Source: Streptomyces sp. ALI-76-A
GTDB taxonomy: Bacteria > Actinomycetota > Actinomycetes > Streptomycetales > Streptomycetaceae
Assembly: GCF_030287445.1 (NCBI RefSeq)
Contig: NZ_JASVWB010000002.1
Coordinates: forward strand, 5,456,001-5,520,000
Reading direction: 5' to 3'
Length of the DNA stretch: 64,000 bases
The notes under the pieces were generated by a model that saw only the letters and a program-made list of their open reading frames with translations, was not told the origin of the DNA and made no database searches. Of this stretch, positions 36,101 through 43,445 are shown piece after piece. Numbering within the stretch: position 1 is the stretch's first letter; every line of letters begins with the position of its first letter. A program made the position numbers and the translations under genes.

Positions 36101-37388
36101 CTCCCACTCCGACCCCACGGGCCTGTACATCGATGACGGTACCGGCCACAGCGAACCGCACCCCGGCAGCTCCGGAGGCGGGAGCACGAAGACCGGCGTA
36201 CCGAGAGGCGGAACCGGTACTGGTGGCTGCTACTACTCCTGTGCCTCGGTACCAGGCTCCACCGAGTGGGTCGCCAGCCAGACGCCGACCACGAACGATG
36301 AAGATACTCTTAGGTCTCAATTCTCGGAAGGCAGCCCGAACGGTAGAAATCCGGACGCCACCTATTGGAACGTTCCCGTCTACGAGAACAGCGGCCCGGC
36401 TAACGCATGCTTTGGCCGACTCGCCTGCGCCAAGGCCCTGAACTACCTGAATAAAACCGGCGACATGGCAGGGGCCAAGCGGATAGCAGCCAACTACTGC
36501 ATCGAGAACGTCAGCGACTGCGAACAAGACGCCAAGGCTTACGAGCGAGGAAAGCTGATCGAGGGCTTCGTCGCCGCTCTCGCCACCTGGGGCAGGGCGC
36601 CCAGGTCACCGAAGGGAGTTTCCTGCAGCCGGTGCTTCCTGGCTGGCACGGACGTTCTCATGGCGGACGGCAGGACAAAGGACATCGAGGATGTCCGCAT
36701 TGGTGACACGGTCCAGGCCACCGACCCGGAAACCGGCGAGACCGGCCCCCGCAAGGTAACCCGGCTCATCCGGACAGAAGGAGACAAGTACTTCAACGAG
36801 TTGTCCATCGCCACCGAGGACGGCATCGAGCAGCTCACAGCAACTCACGAGCACCCCTTCTGGTCCCCCTCTGAACGCGACTGGATCACGGCCGGCGACC
36901 TGAAGCCGGGCGCGACTCTGCTCACCGACGACGGCGACACGGTAATCGTCACTGACAATCGCCCGTTCGCCAAGCACGCCCGGACGTACAACCTCACGGT
37001 TGACGACCTCCACACGTACTATGTGCTGGCGGGGCAGACGCCGGTACTCGTTCACAACAGCAACTGCCCCAACGGAAAGCTGTCGGATCCGCTCCCGCAG
37101 GGGATGTCGAGACATGTCGTCAATGCGTATGACGACATCAGGGCCGGGAACGGCGTTCCGCAGACGGACCCCGCGACGGGGTTGCAGAAGGTATTCCAAG
37201 GCAAGGCGACTCACGAGAAGCGCTGGGCGGGCGCCCTGGAGTATCGAGTTCCCGGCGCCAAGGGTGACAGTGCTCGAATTCTCGCGAAGACCCTACCCGA
37301 TGGTCGGATGGTGATGGGGTGGACGAATGACCACTACAAGACGATCAAGCAATTCAGTGCGCCTCACTTCCCCGACTCTGGGTGGTAG
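30120..37388 (+). CDS. Secreted Rhs/YD-repeat polymorphic toxin with Hint domain and RNase Sa/barnase-type C-terminal toxin
   Basis: The 2422-residue protein has an Arg-rich signal peptide (RRRRVARTAVPVTAAALLLG), an N-terminal SpvB-like beta region (FVWSYPLAVPSPPAGPAPEI), many YD repeats (TYDALGRV-type, about 1090-1900) and the Rhs core end (THIGAREYDQSSGRFLSADP, then SDPTGLY). An AT-richer tail follows: a Hint autoprocessing domain (CFLAGTDVLMADG at 2172 to VLVHNSN at about 2315) and a 107-residue tip. The tip matches guanyl-specific ribonucleases: E2374 in LEYRVPG, R2386 in ARILAK and H2405 in NDHYKTI align with the catalytic Glu, Arg and His. Hint probably releases the tip. GTG 30120 has GGGGGA upstream; ATG 30072 is an alternative. 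Confidence 0.88.
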   Translation: MFDRLSHARRRRVARTAVPVTAAALLLGLLPAQALAVPPDPAKEEIGRESLTLAELDQQAPVPGTDFSRHLETLRAELPEDLLTAPASTTTPPVGTAPVTFGSTAVTASAQTVIADGEQTALSPAGNLPVSLGQAADQPTPTGTWQVTIAERTSAIGQGVDGAVMVVEAPAAGAVPVQVKLDYSRFESLYGADWASRLRFVQFPDCYLTTPDDEACQTYEELETSNDTASTSLTATVDPAADGAVTPASADSTSSENAGVVQASYRESASAVPVATTGGSTAVVGAVDSGSGSGGTFKATPLASDGKWEAGGSSGAFVWSYPLAVPSPPAGPAPEISFNYNSQSVDGRTAVSSPQASWIGEGWSYDPGHIERRYRSCQDDRKTLKAGTPNNTAKKDKTPDMCWASHNAVMSLGGRTTELVRDASSGSDPERDTEIYRPQQDDGTRVEHRVGGTNDDNNGEYWVVTTTDGTQYYYGQNNVGGGHAATNSVSTAPVFGNHPGEPCHATAFADSRCGTGKQQAWRWGLDKIVDIHGNTMIVNWAQETNYYAVRKKFKSPEQYDRYAYPSSIEYGMRPDSLTKASATVDFGVKQRCLKSETACAAANFAKTDDPGAYRPWWDTPGNLNCKSTSKLCPPFPSFWTQLRLDTVTTKAARAGQTGLGPVDKYTLRQSFPEDWYDTAPGLWLNSITRTGYAPGDTTGTLQSKDGISFGPYTVGSGSPKALRDRGLLDRQLPNLVLTGKSDQRPGFTRPRIGVVSTEHGGDIEVEYTGGCSSAPAEDKGESNGTCYPVRWSPDGDEKTPAKAWFNKYVVASVTETDKVTSHSAPVVTTYAYSGPAWAKSDDEFTRPAVRTYSDWRGYRQVKVKKGNKSSSEVGIPQSQSQTVTRYFLGTGDEVKDSTGTYTLLSDDAPQYAGMTAETISYVDSDGKILKRTLHYPWSKQTASRARENEDATAADPMLAHRTGTKRSDEIQHIGTSWRAVRTLTTSDDTYGLPIQVETAVVKPNGTSEALSDQTCTKTSFLSNTTAWLIGLPKEQRTTATSCAGYDAADPATKIKKSTQYTYDTLSFGATPTQGQVTSMAEIDGTGAAHSVVTATTYDALGRVRTVTKPGAGLSETQYTPSAGGPVTATKVINAKGHSTTTTYDPGRTLPLTVTDANSRVTRTEYDAFGRVVKGWSPSRSSGGKSPNVVIDYQPAIASPAENRPAAIVVDTLKDDGSYGRQVTLYDGLTRQVQTQAEAHGPGRIIADTFYNDHGLVGKKTGGYLAKGDPTTELFAPRSVSLIPSSTQYRYDGLEREHRASVYHGSAYKYETFRFYDEVSTTVNPPGSTAPRTRTYVDALGRVTSIKHFTQDASSSTVGRTTTYEYDARGNRSKVIDPAGNVWSYTYDTRGRVTSATDPDTGTTNTWYDAADRPNRVKNARGQEIFTAYDILGRVRYVRQGSATATPVKEYTYDEAPGGIGRPLESIRHTDTGDYVNRVTGYDADSHVTGSETVIPANAMTTGLSGTYTYSYTYTPTGNPHSVTLPAKGGLAQERVVTRYNGDGLAESTSGLTWYTADATYSPYGEALRTVSGSQPYRVWTTNFVDPHTGSLQRTVTDREATDLHRIADSYYSYDATGTITSNARQLGEASANVWDTQCFTYDVMGELAHAWTSKIQPAGNGTGCKAANGAAWGPRTTYASSSGPVADAADTQADVTSPDSSLASTLAAAAPDPATVAAGATAYRQSYTFDFTGNRATLTEHDPADPTKNVTYTYGYGKTVAANGTVPSYKTQPHTMTSITSSPSGKGSAYTYDATGNTESRDLYDTTQSLVWSPDNKLESITDNGKKTTYVYDADGNRLLENSASGSTLYLGDTELTTDTTGTITKASRSYGQAGAPTVVRTTSNGATSGHKLSVLLTDHLGTANTSVELSSGQPATRRESKPYGEIRGTKPANWPNKRGYLGVGIDDTATGLTHIGAREYDQSSGRFLSADPVIDIADPLQMNGYAYANNSPVSHSDPTGLYIDDGTGHSEPHPGSSGGGSTKTGVPRGGTGTGGCYYSCASVPGSTEWVASQTPTTNDEDTLRSQFSEGSPNGRNPDATYWNVPVYENSGPANACFGRLACAKALNYLNKTGDMAGAKRIAANYCIENVSDCEQDAKAYERGKLIEGFVAALATWGRAPRSPKGVSCSRCFLAGTDVLMADGRTKDIEDVRIGDTVQATDPETGETGPRKVTRLIRTEGDKYFNELSIATEDGIEQLTATHEHPFWSPSERDWITAGDLKPGATLLTDDGDTVIVTDNRPFAKHARTYNLTVDDLHTYYVLAGQTPVLVHNSNCPNGKLSDPLPQGMSRHVVNAYDDIRAGNGVPQTDPATGLQKVFQGKATHEKRWAGALEYRVPGAKGDSARILAKTLPDGRMVMGWTNDHYKTIKQFSAPHFPDSGW

Positions 37389-37490
37389 TTGACCAGAAGT
37401 GAATGAAATGGAGGGTCCGGAGGGGTCGCTACCAAGACTTCTCCGGGCTCTCCGCTAGAGTTCGCCTGGTCGACAGTGGGAAGGTTTGAG

Positions 37491-38246
37491 ATGAATGAAA
37501 ACGGTTCGGCTATTCCGCTCTATCACCTAGTTGAAGAAGATTCCGGAAACGTCATCATCACGGCGCATGAAATCAACGGGTTCTTTGTGGAGTCAGATAG
37601 TGCGGAGTCAGAGGAGATCTTGATCTTCGGTTCAGCGCGAGGATCAGTCCGTCTCGGCAAGGACTTGTCTGACGTGGAGCTGCGCGTGGTCAACTTGGCT
37701 GGCGAGGCGATTGGGTCGTATTACATCGGGCGTGTGGGGCTGCGCTCTATGTTTGAGGGTGAGGGATCTGCCGGGCGGGGTGGCTTTATTGCAACCTTCT
37801 ACGGTTATGCCTGCCCGTATGCCGCAGCAGGAGCGATTTGGCGTCAATGGGCTTCGGGAAGTCCCCTCGTAAGAGGGGGCTGGATGGAGTATCCCGCGGA
37901 ATCGCACGATAGCTGGCTCCATGTTGTCCAGAACTCCTGGTTTGAAACCGGGCGTGCGGCCAAGAGGTACGGCGCCGGAGAGATCTGCGTAATCGATGGC
38001 AGGCGGATCCTCGACGAGAGTAGCTTCTATTGCGAACTTGGTGAATCGGTTAATGGCCCGGGTGGATACTTTGGATCCACTCTTGACGGAATTGCCGATT
38101 GTCTTACGTTCTCTCGAAATGCCAGAGCCCCATTCGAGTTGGTGTGGGAGCACTCGTCCGGCGCACGAGAAAGGATGGGTACCTCGCTGGCGGCGTCTGC
38201 CGTGGGTGTCCTGAGAGAGTTCGGCGTAGAAGTGACGCTGCGGTAG
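37491..38246 (+). CDS. Barstar-domain immunity protein with N-terminal extension
   Basis: Residues 165-251 of this 251-residue protein align with barstar: VIDGRRILDESSFYCEL, then YFGSTLDGIADCL at 193-205, then a C-terminal FGVEVTL strand. D199 and D203 correspond to barstar Asp35 and Asp39, which occupy the barnase active site. Residues 1-160 form a separate domain I do not recognise. It starts 102 bases after the Rhs toxin stop, on the same strand, with GGGAAGG 6 bases before the ATG. The gene is far AT-richer than the surrounding core, as expected for a shuffled toxin-immunity cassette. Its inferred role is neutralising the RNase tip in the producer. Confidence 0.85.
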   Translation: MNENGSAIPLYHLVEEDSGNVIITAHEINGFFVESDSAESEEILIFGSARGSVRLGKDLSDVELRVVNLAGEAIGSYYIGRVGLRSMFEGEGSAGRGGFIATFYGYACPYAAAGAIWRQWASGSPLVRGGWMEYPAESHDSWLHVVQNSWFETGRAAKRYGAGEICVIDGRRILDESSFYCELGESVNGPGGYFGSTLDGIADCLTFSRNARAPFELVWEHSSGARERMGTSLAASAVGVLREFGVEVTLR

Positions 38247-38280
38247 CACTGCTCGGTTTCTGGATGTCATGAGTGCAAAT

Positions 38281-38317
38281 CTGAAGGCCCAGCAGGCAAT
38301 GCCTGGTGGGCCTTCAG
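38281..38317. terminator. Bidirectional terminator after the immunity gene
   Basis: CTGAAGGCCCAGCAGGC and GCCTGGTGGGCCTTCAG form a near-perfect hairpin (one mismatch) with a 3-base centre. It separates the immunity gene from the convergent integrase remnant. Two copies of TTGACGGCA (38324-38332, 38337-38345) follow and could be remains of an attachment region. Confidence 0.7.
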
Positions 38318-38348
38318 CGGGTCTTGACGGCAGTAGTTGACGGCAACG

Positions 38349-39394
38349 TCAACGGACGAGGGCGGTGCAGGGTGGCGGTTCGTCGCCCTCGGCCCTGTTG
38401 GCCTTGGTGCTCGTCGGACCGTCGAGTGCGGTGCTGAGGATGTCGATGGCCTGGCGCTGGCGCTGGAGCCGGAGTCGGACGTGGGCGTAGACGCCGGCGG
38501 TGACGCCGATGTGGGCGTGGCCGAGGAGTTCCTTGATCACGACGAGGTCGACGCCCTGTTCCAGGAGCAGGGTCGCGGTTGAGTGGCGGAGGTCGTGGAA
38601 GCGGATGCGGCGGAGGCCGGCCTTGCGGAGGAGCGTGGTGAAGGCGCGGGTGAGGTTGGTGGGGGCGATCGGTCTGCCCTGCGCGGTGGTGAACACGTGC
38701 CCGTCGTGCTGCCATATGGCGCCCCCGGCCTCACGCTCGCGCTGCTCCTGCTTGTGGTGGTGCTTCAGTGACTGGACGCAGCGGGTGGGGAGGGCAATGC
38801 GGCGCTCGGAGGCCCGCGTCTTGGTGGGCAACGTGCTGAGCCCGCCGGTGCTGGTGCGCTGGAGGGTTCGGCGGATTGCGGCGGTGCCGGAGTCGAGGTC
38901 GAGATCTTCCCAGCGCAGGCCGAGGAGCTCGCCCTTGCGGAGTCCGGTGTTGAGGGCGAGTTCGAACAGCGCGTGCAGCCGGTGACCTCCTGTGACCCGG
39001 CTGTGAGGAGCTGGCGGGCTTCGTCGGCGGTGAGGGGTTCGAAGCGTCGGGGCCGGGGCGTGCCGGTCCGGACGTTGAGGGCGACGTTGCGCGGGATCTC
39101 CTCCTCACGGACGGCGTGCTCCAGGGCGGACTTGAGCACGGAGTGGATGTAGGTGAGCGTCAGTGGGGAGAGGAGCTTGCGGCAGCACTGGCCGACGGCG
39201 CAGCAGCGGGACTGGTCGCGCCGGGCGTCGATGCCGCGCGCGCAGCACTGGCACGTGGTACGGAGCTGGTTGAGCCAGGTGCGGACATTTTGGCGGTGAG
39301 CTTGGTGAGCTCCTTCCAGGAGGACGGTCATGTCCCGCATGACATGGAGATGGTCCGGCGCCTCGTCAAGGAGAGCGTTCTCCAGCAGCCGCAT
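38349..39394 (-). pseudogene. Frameshifted tyrosine recombinase (integrase)
   Basis: Two frames together spell an actinomycete-type phage/plasmid integrase. The upstream part has the core-binding domain with a Cys-rich insert (CQCCARGID, CCAVGQCCRK) and LKSALEHAVREEEIPRNVA. The downstream part has the catalytic domain with LRKGELLGLRW, FHDLRHSTATLLLEQG and a Tyr in GVYAHV. The frame breaks near 38978-38995, just after GSQEVTG; the catalytic residues survive on the other side. A normal N-terminal arm-binding domain is also not visible. This looks like the decayed integrase of the element that may have brought or flanked the Rhs island. Confidence 0.8.
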
Positions 39395-39763
39395 GCAGCG
39401 TCCGTGGAAAGCGGTCTGCGGACTCCTGAAGACGAGACTCCCGTCGACCGGCCCAGCCCGGGGACGAGGTAGTTGTTCACGCAGGCGTGTAGAGGGTGGG
39501 AAGTGTTCTCCCGGAAATGGTGGACGGCAACGGCACAGAGCCAGTACGTCAAGTACGTGCCGACGCTGCCCTGCGCGGAGCCTTCCCCGTCGTGTACGTC
39601 TATGAGCCGGCCCCGGCCACCCGCGACCACGGCCCCACCGGCGTCTTCCGCGACCGGATGAAGCTCGCCGTGCGGTTCGGCTTGGAGCCCGACCTGACGT
39701 CCGTCGACCGGCGCGGCCGGTGACGGGCGCCGGCGCTCAGCCGGCGGCCGGCGGCAGCGCCGA
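39395..39763. other. Integrase-to-sdhB gap with possible gene remnant
   Basis: About 370 bases with no firmly supported gene. A plus-strand frame (39496-39723) encodes a plausible protein tail ending in DRMKLAVRFGLEPDLTSVDRRGR-like sequence but has no ribosome site or recognised family; it may be a remnant left by integration. Confidence 0.3.
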
Positions 39764-39816
39764 ACGGCGAGGGCCCCGCCCTCCGGTACCGAACCGGATG
39801 ACGGGGCCCTCGCCGT
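39764..39816 (-). terminator. Terminator of the sdh operon
   Basis: ACGGCGAGGGCCCCG and CGGGGCCCTCGCCGT are perfect 15-base inverted arms around a loop that itself contains TCCGGT...ACCGGA. It begins 17 bases after the sdhB stop. Confidence 0.8.
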
Positions 39817-39833
39817 AGGTGAGGTGAAGGACC

Positions 39834-40613
39834 TCAGTAGCGGCGCGTGATCAGCGCTCGCTTCACTTCCTGGATCGCCTTGGTGACCTCGATGCCGCGC
39901 GGGCAGGCGTCCGTGCAGTTGAAGGTCGTGCGGCAGCGCCAGACGCCGTCGCGGTCGTTGAGGATCTCCAGGCGCTGTTCGGCCGCCTCGTCGCGCGAGT
40001 CGAAGATGAAGCGGTGGGCGTTGACGATGGCCGCCGGGCCGAAGTACTGGCCGTCGTTCCAGAAGACCGGGCACGAGGACGTGCAGGCCGCGCAGAGGAT
40101 GCACTTCGTCGTGTCGTCGAAGCGCTCGCGGTCCTCGGCCGTCTGAAGACGCTCGCGCGTCGGCTCGTTCGTGTCCTTCGTGATGAGGAAGGGCATGACG
40201 TCGCGGTACGCCTGGAAGAACGGGTCCATGTCGACCACGAGGTCCTTCAGGACCGTCAGGCCCTTGATGGGCTCGACCGTGATCGGCTTCTCGGGGCTGA
40301 GGTCCTTGATCAGCGTCTTGCACGCCAGGCGGTTCTTGCCGTTGATCCGCATGGCGTCCGAGCCGCAGATGCCGTGCGCGCAGGAGCGGCGGAACGTCAG
40401 CGTGCCGTCCAGCTCCCACTTGATCTTGTGCAGGGCGTCGAGGACGCGTTCCTTCGGGTCGATCTCCACCTGGAAGTCTTCCCAGGTCGCTTCCGCCGAG
40501 ACCTCGGAGTTGAAGCGGCGGACGCGGAAGGTCGCCGTGATGTACGGGGAGTCGGCGAAGCCGGGCTCGGGCGTGCCGGCCGCGTCCGCCTTGTCCAGGG
40601 TCGGGGTTGCCAT
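39834..40613 (-). CDS. sdhB: Succinate dehydrogenase iron-sulfur subunit
   Basis: The 259-residue subunit carries electrons from SdhA to quinone. All three clusters are marked: [2Fe-2S] by RRSCAHGICGSDAMRINGKN plus a later Cys, [4Fe-4S] by CILCAACTSSCP, and [3Fe-4S] by CRTTFNCTDACPRGI. It is the last gene of sdhCDAB, overlapping the sdhA stop by one base (TGATG), and is followed by a strong terminator. The acidic, Ala-rich first 25 residues are variable in the family. Confidence 0.96.
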   Translation of the reverse strand: MATPTLDKADAAGTPEPGFADSPYITATFRVRRFNSEVSAEATWEDFQVEIDPKERVLDALHKIKWELDGTLTFRRSCAHGICGSDAMRINGKNRLACKTLIKDLSPEKPITVEPIKGLTVLKDLVVDMDPFFQAYRDVMPFLITKDTNEPTRERLQTAEDRERFDDTTKCILCAACTSSCPVFWNDGQYFGPAAIVNAHRFIFDSRDEAAEQRLEILNDRDGVWRCRTTFNCTDACPRGIEVTKAIQEVKRALITRRY

Positions 40614-42367
40614 CAGTACTTACGCTCCATCGGCTGGTAGCGGGTCTGGACGACCGGCTTGTAGTCGAGACGGATGGACTCGCTGCCGTCGTCGCCCACC
40701 TCGCGGTACGCCATGGTGTGGCGCATGAAGTTGACGTCGTCGCGGTTCGGGTAGTCCTCGCGGTAGTGACCGCCGCGGGACTCCTTGCGCGCCAGGGCGG
40801 ACACGGCCATGACCTCGGCCAGGTCCAGGAGGTTGCCGAGCTCGACGGCCTCCAGCAGGTCCGTGTTGAACCGCTTGCCCTTGTCCTGGATCGAGACGTT
40901 CAGGTAGCGCTCGCGCAGCTCGGCGATCTTCTCCACCGCCGTCTTGATCGTCTGCTCGGTGCGGAACACCATGACGTTCGCGTCCATGGTCTCCTGCAGC
41001 TCGCGCCGCAGGACGGACACCCGCTCGGTGCCGGTGGCGTCGCGCAGCCGCTCCACCTGGTCGAGCACCAGCCGCGCCGGGTCCTCGGGCAGCTCGACGA
41101 AGTCGGCCTTCTGGGAGTACTCGGCGGCGGCGATGCCCGCGCGCTTGCCGAACACGTTGATGTCCAGGAGGGAGTTGGTGCCCAGGCGGTTGGCGCCGTG
41201 CACGGACACACACGCGACCTCGCCGGCCGCGTACAGACCCGGGACCACCGTGGTGTTGTCCGCGAGGACCTCACCCTCGACGTTCGTCGGGATGCCGCCC
41301 ATCGCGTAGTGCGCGGTGGGCTGGATCGGGATCGGGTCCGTGTAGGGCTCGATGCCGAGGTAGGTACGGGCGAACTCGGTGATGTCCGGGAGCTTGGCGT
41401 CCAGCTGCTCCGGCGGGAGGTGGGTGAGGTCCAGGTAGACGTGGTCGCCCTCGGGACCGCAGCCGCGGCCTTCCCGGATCTCCGTGTAGATGGAGCGGGA
41501 GACGACGTCACGGGACGCGAGGTCCTTCATGACCGGCGCGTACTTCTCCATGAAGCGCTCGCCGTCCTTGTTGCGGAGGATGCCGCCCTCACCGCGGGCG
41601 CCCTCCGTCAGCAGGATGCCCATGCGCCAGATGCCGGTCGGGTGGAACTGGAAGAACTCCATGTCCTCCAGCGGGATGCCCCGCCGGTAGACGGCCGCCT
41701 GGCCGTCACCGGTCAGCGTGTGCGCGTTCGACGTCACCTTGAAGAACTTGCCGCAGCCGCCCGACGCGTAGATCACGGCCTTCGCCTGGAAGACGTGGAT
41801 CTCGCCGGTGGCCAGCTCGTACGCCACCACACCGGCCGACCGCTTGACACCGTCGACCTCGGTGATCAGCTGGTCCAGGACGTAGAACTCGTTGAAGAAC
41901 TCCACGCCCTCCTTGACGCAGTTCTGGTACAGGGTCTGGAGGATCATGTGGCCGGTGCGGTCGGCCGCGTAGCAGGAGCGGCGGACCGGCGCCTCGCCGT
42001 GGTTACGGGAGTGACCGCCGAAGCGGCGCTGGTCGATCGTGCCGTCCGGGGTGCGGTTGAACGGCAGGCCCATCTTCTCCAGGTCGAGGACCGAGTCGAT
42101 GGCCTCCTTCGCCAGGATCTCGGCGGCGTCCTGGTCGACCAGGTAGTCACCGCCCTTGACCGTGTCGAAGGTGTGCCACTCCCAGTTGTCCTCCTCCACG
42201 TTGGCCAGCGCGGCGGCCATGCCGCCCTGCGCGGCGCCCGTGTGGGAGCGGGTGGGGTAGAGCTTGGTGAGCACCGCGGTGCGGCTGCGCTTCGTCGACT
42301 CGATGGCCGCGCGCATGCCCGCGCCGCCGGCGCCGACGATGACGGTGTCGTACTTGTGGATCTTCAT
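40613..42367 (-). CDS. sdhA: Succinate dehydrogenase flavoprotein subunit
   Basis: The 584-residue catalytic subunit oxidises succinate to fumarate in the TCA cycle. The N-terminal FAD fold is [16 protein letters not shown]. The covalent flavin His lies in [16 protein letters not shown], and substrate-binding blocks [22 protein letters not shown] and [13 protein letters not shown] are intact. Length is typical. It is preceded by sdhD after 19 bases and coupled to sdhB. Confidence 0.97.
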   Translation of the reverse strand: MKIHKYDTVIVGAGGAGMRAAIESTKRSRTAVLTKLYPTRSHTGAAQGGMAAALANVEEDNWEWHTFDTVKGGDYLVDQDAAEILAKEAIDSVLDLEKMGLPFNRTPDGTIDQRRFGGHSRNHGEAPVRRSCYAADRTGHMILQTLYQNCVKEGVEFFNEFYVLDQLITEVDGVKRSAGVVAYELATGEIHVFQAKAVIYASGGCGKFFKVTSNAHTLTGDGQAAVYRRGIPLEDMEFFQFHPTGIWRMGILLTEGARGEGGILRNKDGERFMEKYAPVMKDLASRDVVSRSIYTEIREGRGCGPEGDHVYLDLTHLPPEQLDAKLPDITEFARTYLGIEPYTDPIPIQPTAHYAMGGIPTNVEGEVLADNTTVVPGLYAAGEVACVSVHGANRLGTNSLLDINVFGKRAGIAAAEYSQKADFVELPEDPARLVLDQVERLRDATGTERVSVLRRELQETMDANVMVFRTEQTIKTAVEKIAELRERYLNVSIQDKGKRFNTDLLEAVELGNLLDLAEVMAVSALARKESRGGHYREDYPNRDDVNFMRHTMAYREVGDDGSESIRLDYKPVVQTRYQPMERKY

Positions 42368-42386
42368 GATTCTCGCAGCCCCGTGC

Positions 42387-42869
42387 CTAGCGGATGTTCG
42401 GGTCGAAGGTGAAGATCACCAGCGTGCCCAGCAGGATGGTGAACACCGTGGCGGTGTAGAGCAGGCCCTTGAGCCACAGCCGGGTGCCCGGCCGCTCCGC
42501 GTAGTCGTTGATGATCGTGCGCAGGCCGTTGGCGCCGTGCAGCATCGCGAGCCACAGCATCAGCAGGTCCCAGACCTGCCAGAACGGGGACGCCCAGCGG
42601 CCCGCCACGAAGGCGAAACCGATCTTGGAGACGCCGCCGTCCAGCACGAGCTGGATCAGCAGGTGGCCGATGACCAGGACGACCAGCACGATGCCGGACA
42701 GCCGCATGAACAGCCAGGCGGCCATCTCGAAGTTGCCCCGTGTGGACTTCGGGGACTTCTTCGTGCGCTTGCGCGGGGCCTCGATGAGAGGGGCCGGATT
42801 GTCGACGGTGTGGACCGACCCGCCTTCGACGGGGCCGATCCCGGGCGCGGTGGTTTCAGTCGTGGACAT
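42387..42869 (-). CDS. sdhD: Succinate dehydrogenase membrane anchor subunit
   Basis: The 160-residue hydrophobic anchor has an extended polar N terminus (about 1-45) and three helices. [17 protein letters not shown] carries a candidate haem-ligand His, and [19 protein letters not shown] is the family's characteristic segment near the quinone site. It is separated from sdhC by only 5 bases and from sdhA by 19. Confidence 0.92.
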   Translation of the reverse strand: MSTTETTAPGIGPVEGGSVHTVDNPAPLIEAPRKRTKKSPKSTRGNFEMAAWLFMRLSGIVLVVLVIGHLLIQLVLDGGVSKIGFAFVAGRWASPFWQVWDLLMLWLAMLHGANGLRTIINDYAERPGTRLWLKGLLYTATVFTILLGTLVIFTFDPNIR

Positions 42870-42874
42870 GCGCG

Positions 42875-43255
42875 TCAGCTCCCGAACACTTCACGGTAGG
42901 CGTGGCCGAGGACGGGGTAGATCGCCCCGATCATCAGCACGACCCAGACGCCCATCACGGTCCAGAACATCTGCTTCTGGTAGCGCGGGCCCTGCGACCA
43001 GAAGTCGACGGCGATGACGCGCAGACCGTTGAGCGCGTGGAACAGGATGGCGGCGACGAGGCCGTACTCCAGGCACGCGACGAGCGGGGTCTTGTAGGTG
43101 GCTACGACCTTGTCGTAGTCCTCGGGGGAGACACGGACGAGCGCGGTGTCCAGCACGTGAACGAACAGGAAGAAGAAGATGAGGACGCCGGTGACTCGAT
43201 GAGCCACCCAGGACCACATTCCTTCCCGGCCGCGGTACAGCGTTCCAGCCGGCAC
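42875..43255 (-). CDS. sdhC: Succinate dehydrogenase cytochrome b556 subunit
   Basis: The 126-residue first subunit has the SdhC signature WSWVAHRVTGVLIFFFLFVHV with the quinone-site Ser/Arg region, a haem-ligand His in LFHALNGLRVI, and three helices. GTG 43255 is chosen because GGAGGG precedes it and because homologues begin near TLYRGREGMWSW; the open frame runs 90 codons further left without support. It heads the sdhCDAB operon. Confidence 0.92.
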   Translation of the reverse strand: MPAGTLYRGREGMWSWVAHRVTGVLIFFFLFVHVLDTALVRVSPEDYDKVVATYKTPLVACLEYGLVAAILFHALNGLRVIAVDFWSQGPRYQKQMFWTVMGVWVVLMIGAIYPVLGHAYREVFGS

Positions 43256-43340
43256 GGAAGAACCCTCCACAAGCGGGGATTGGGGCCGCGCCGGCTTCTG
43301 TGTCGGACGGGCCCGGCCGGGTACGGTCCACCGGCCCCCA

Positions 43341-43355
43341 GCATCGTAGCGATGC
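43341..43355. promoter_or_regulatory. Inverted repeat in the sdhC upstream region
   Basis: GCATCG-TAG-CGATGC lies about 85 bases upstream of the sdhC start. Read on the minus strand it contains TACGAT, a plausible -10, but no good -35 was found, so promoter or operator status is uncertain. Confidence 0.35.
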
Positions 43356-43445
43356 GTTGCCGCCGGGCTTACGTCGGGCCTACCGGTGTGATCAAAGTGG
43401 CATGCGGATGGGTGAGCTTTGCGGCCTGTGCGGTGAGGTGTGCGC

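Noticed and set aside
37065..37388. Toxin tip as a DNase or colicin-type nuclease
   Set aside because: No HNH or related motif; the EYRVPG...ARIL...DHYKTI order fits guanyl RNases and the neighbouring gene is a barstar.
40607..42412. 601-codon plus-strand frame across sdhA
   Set aside because: Antisense shadow of sdhA, whose motifs are complete.
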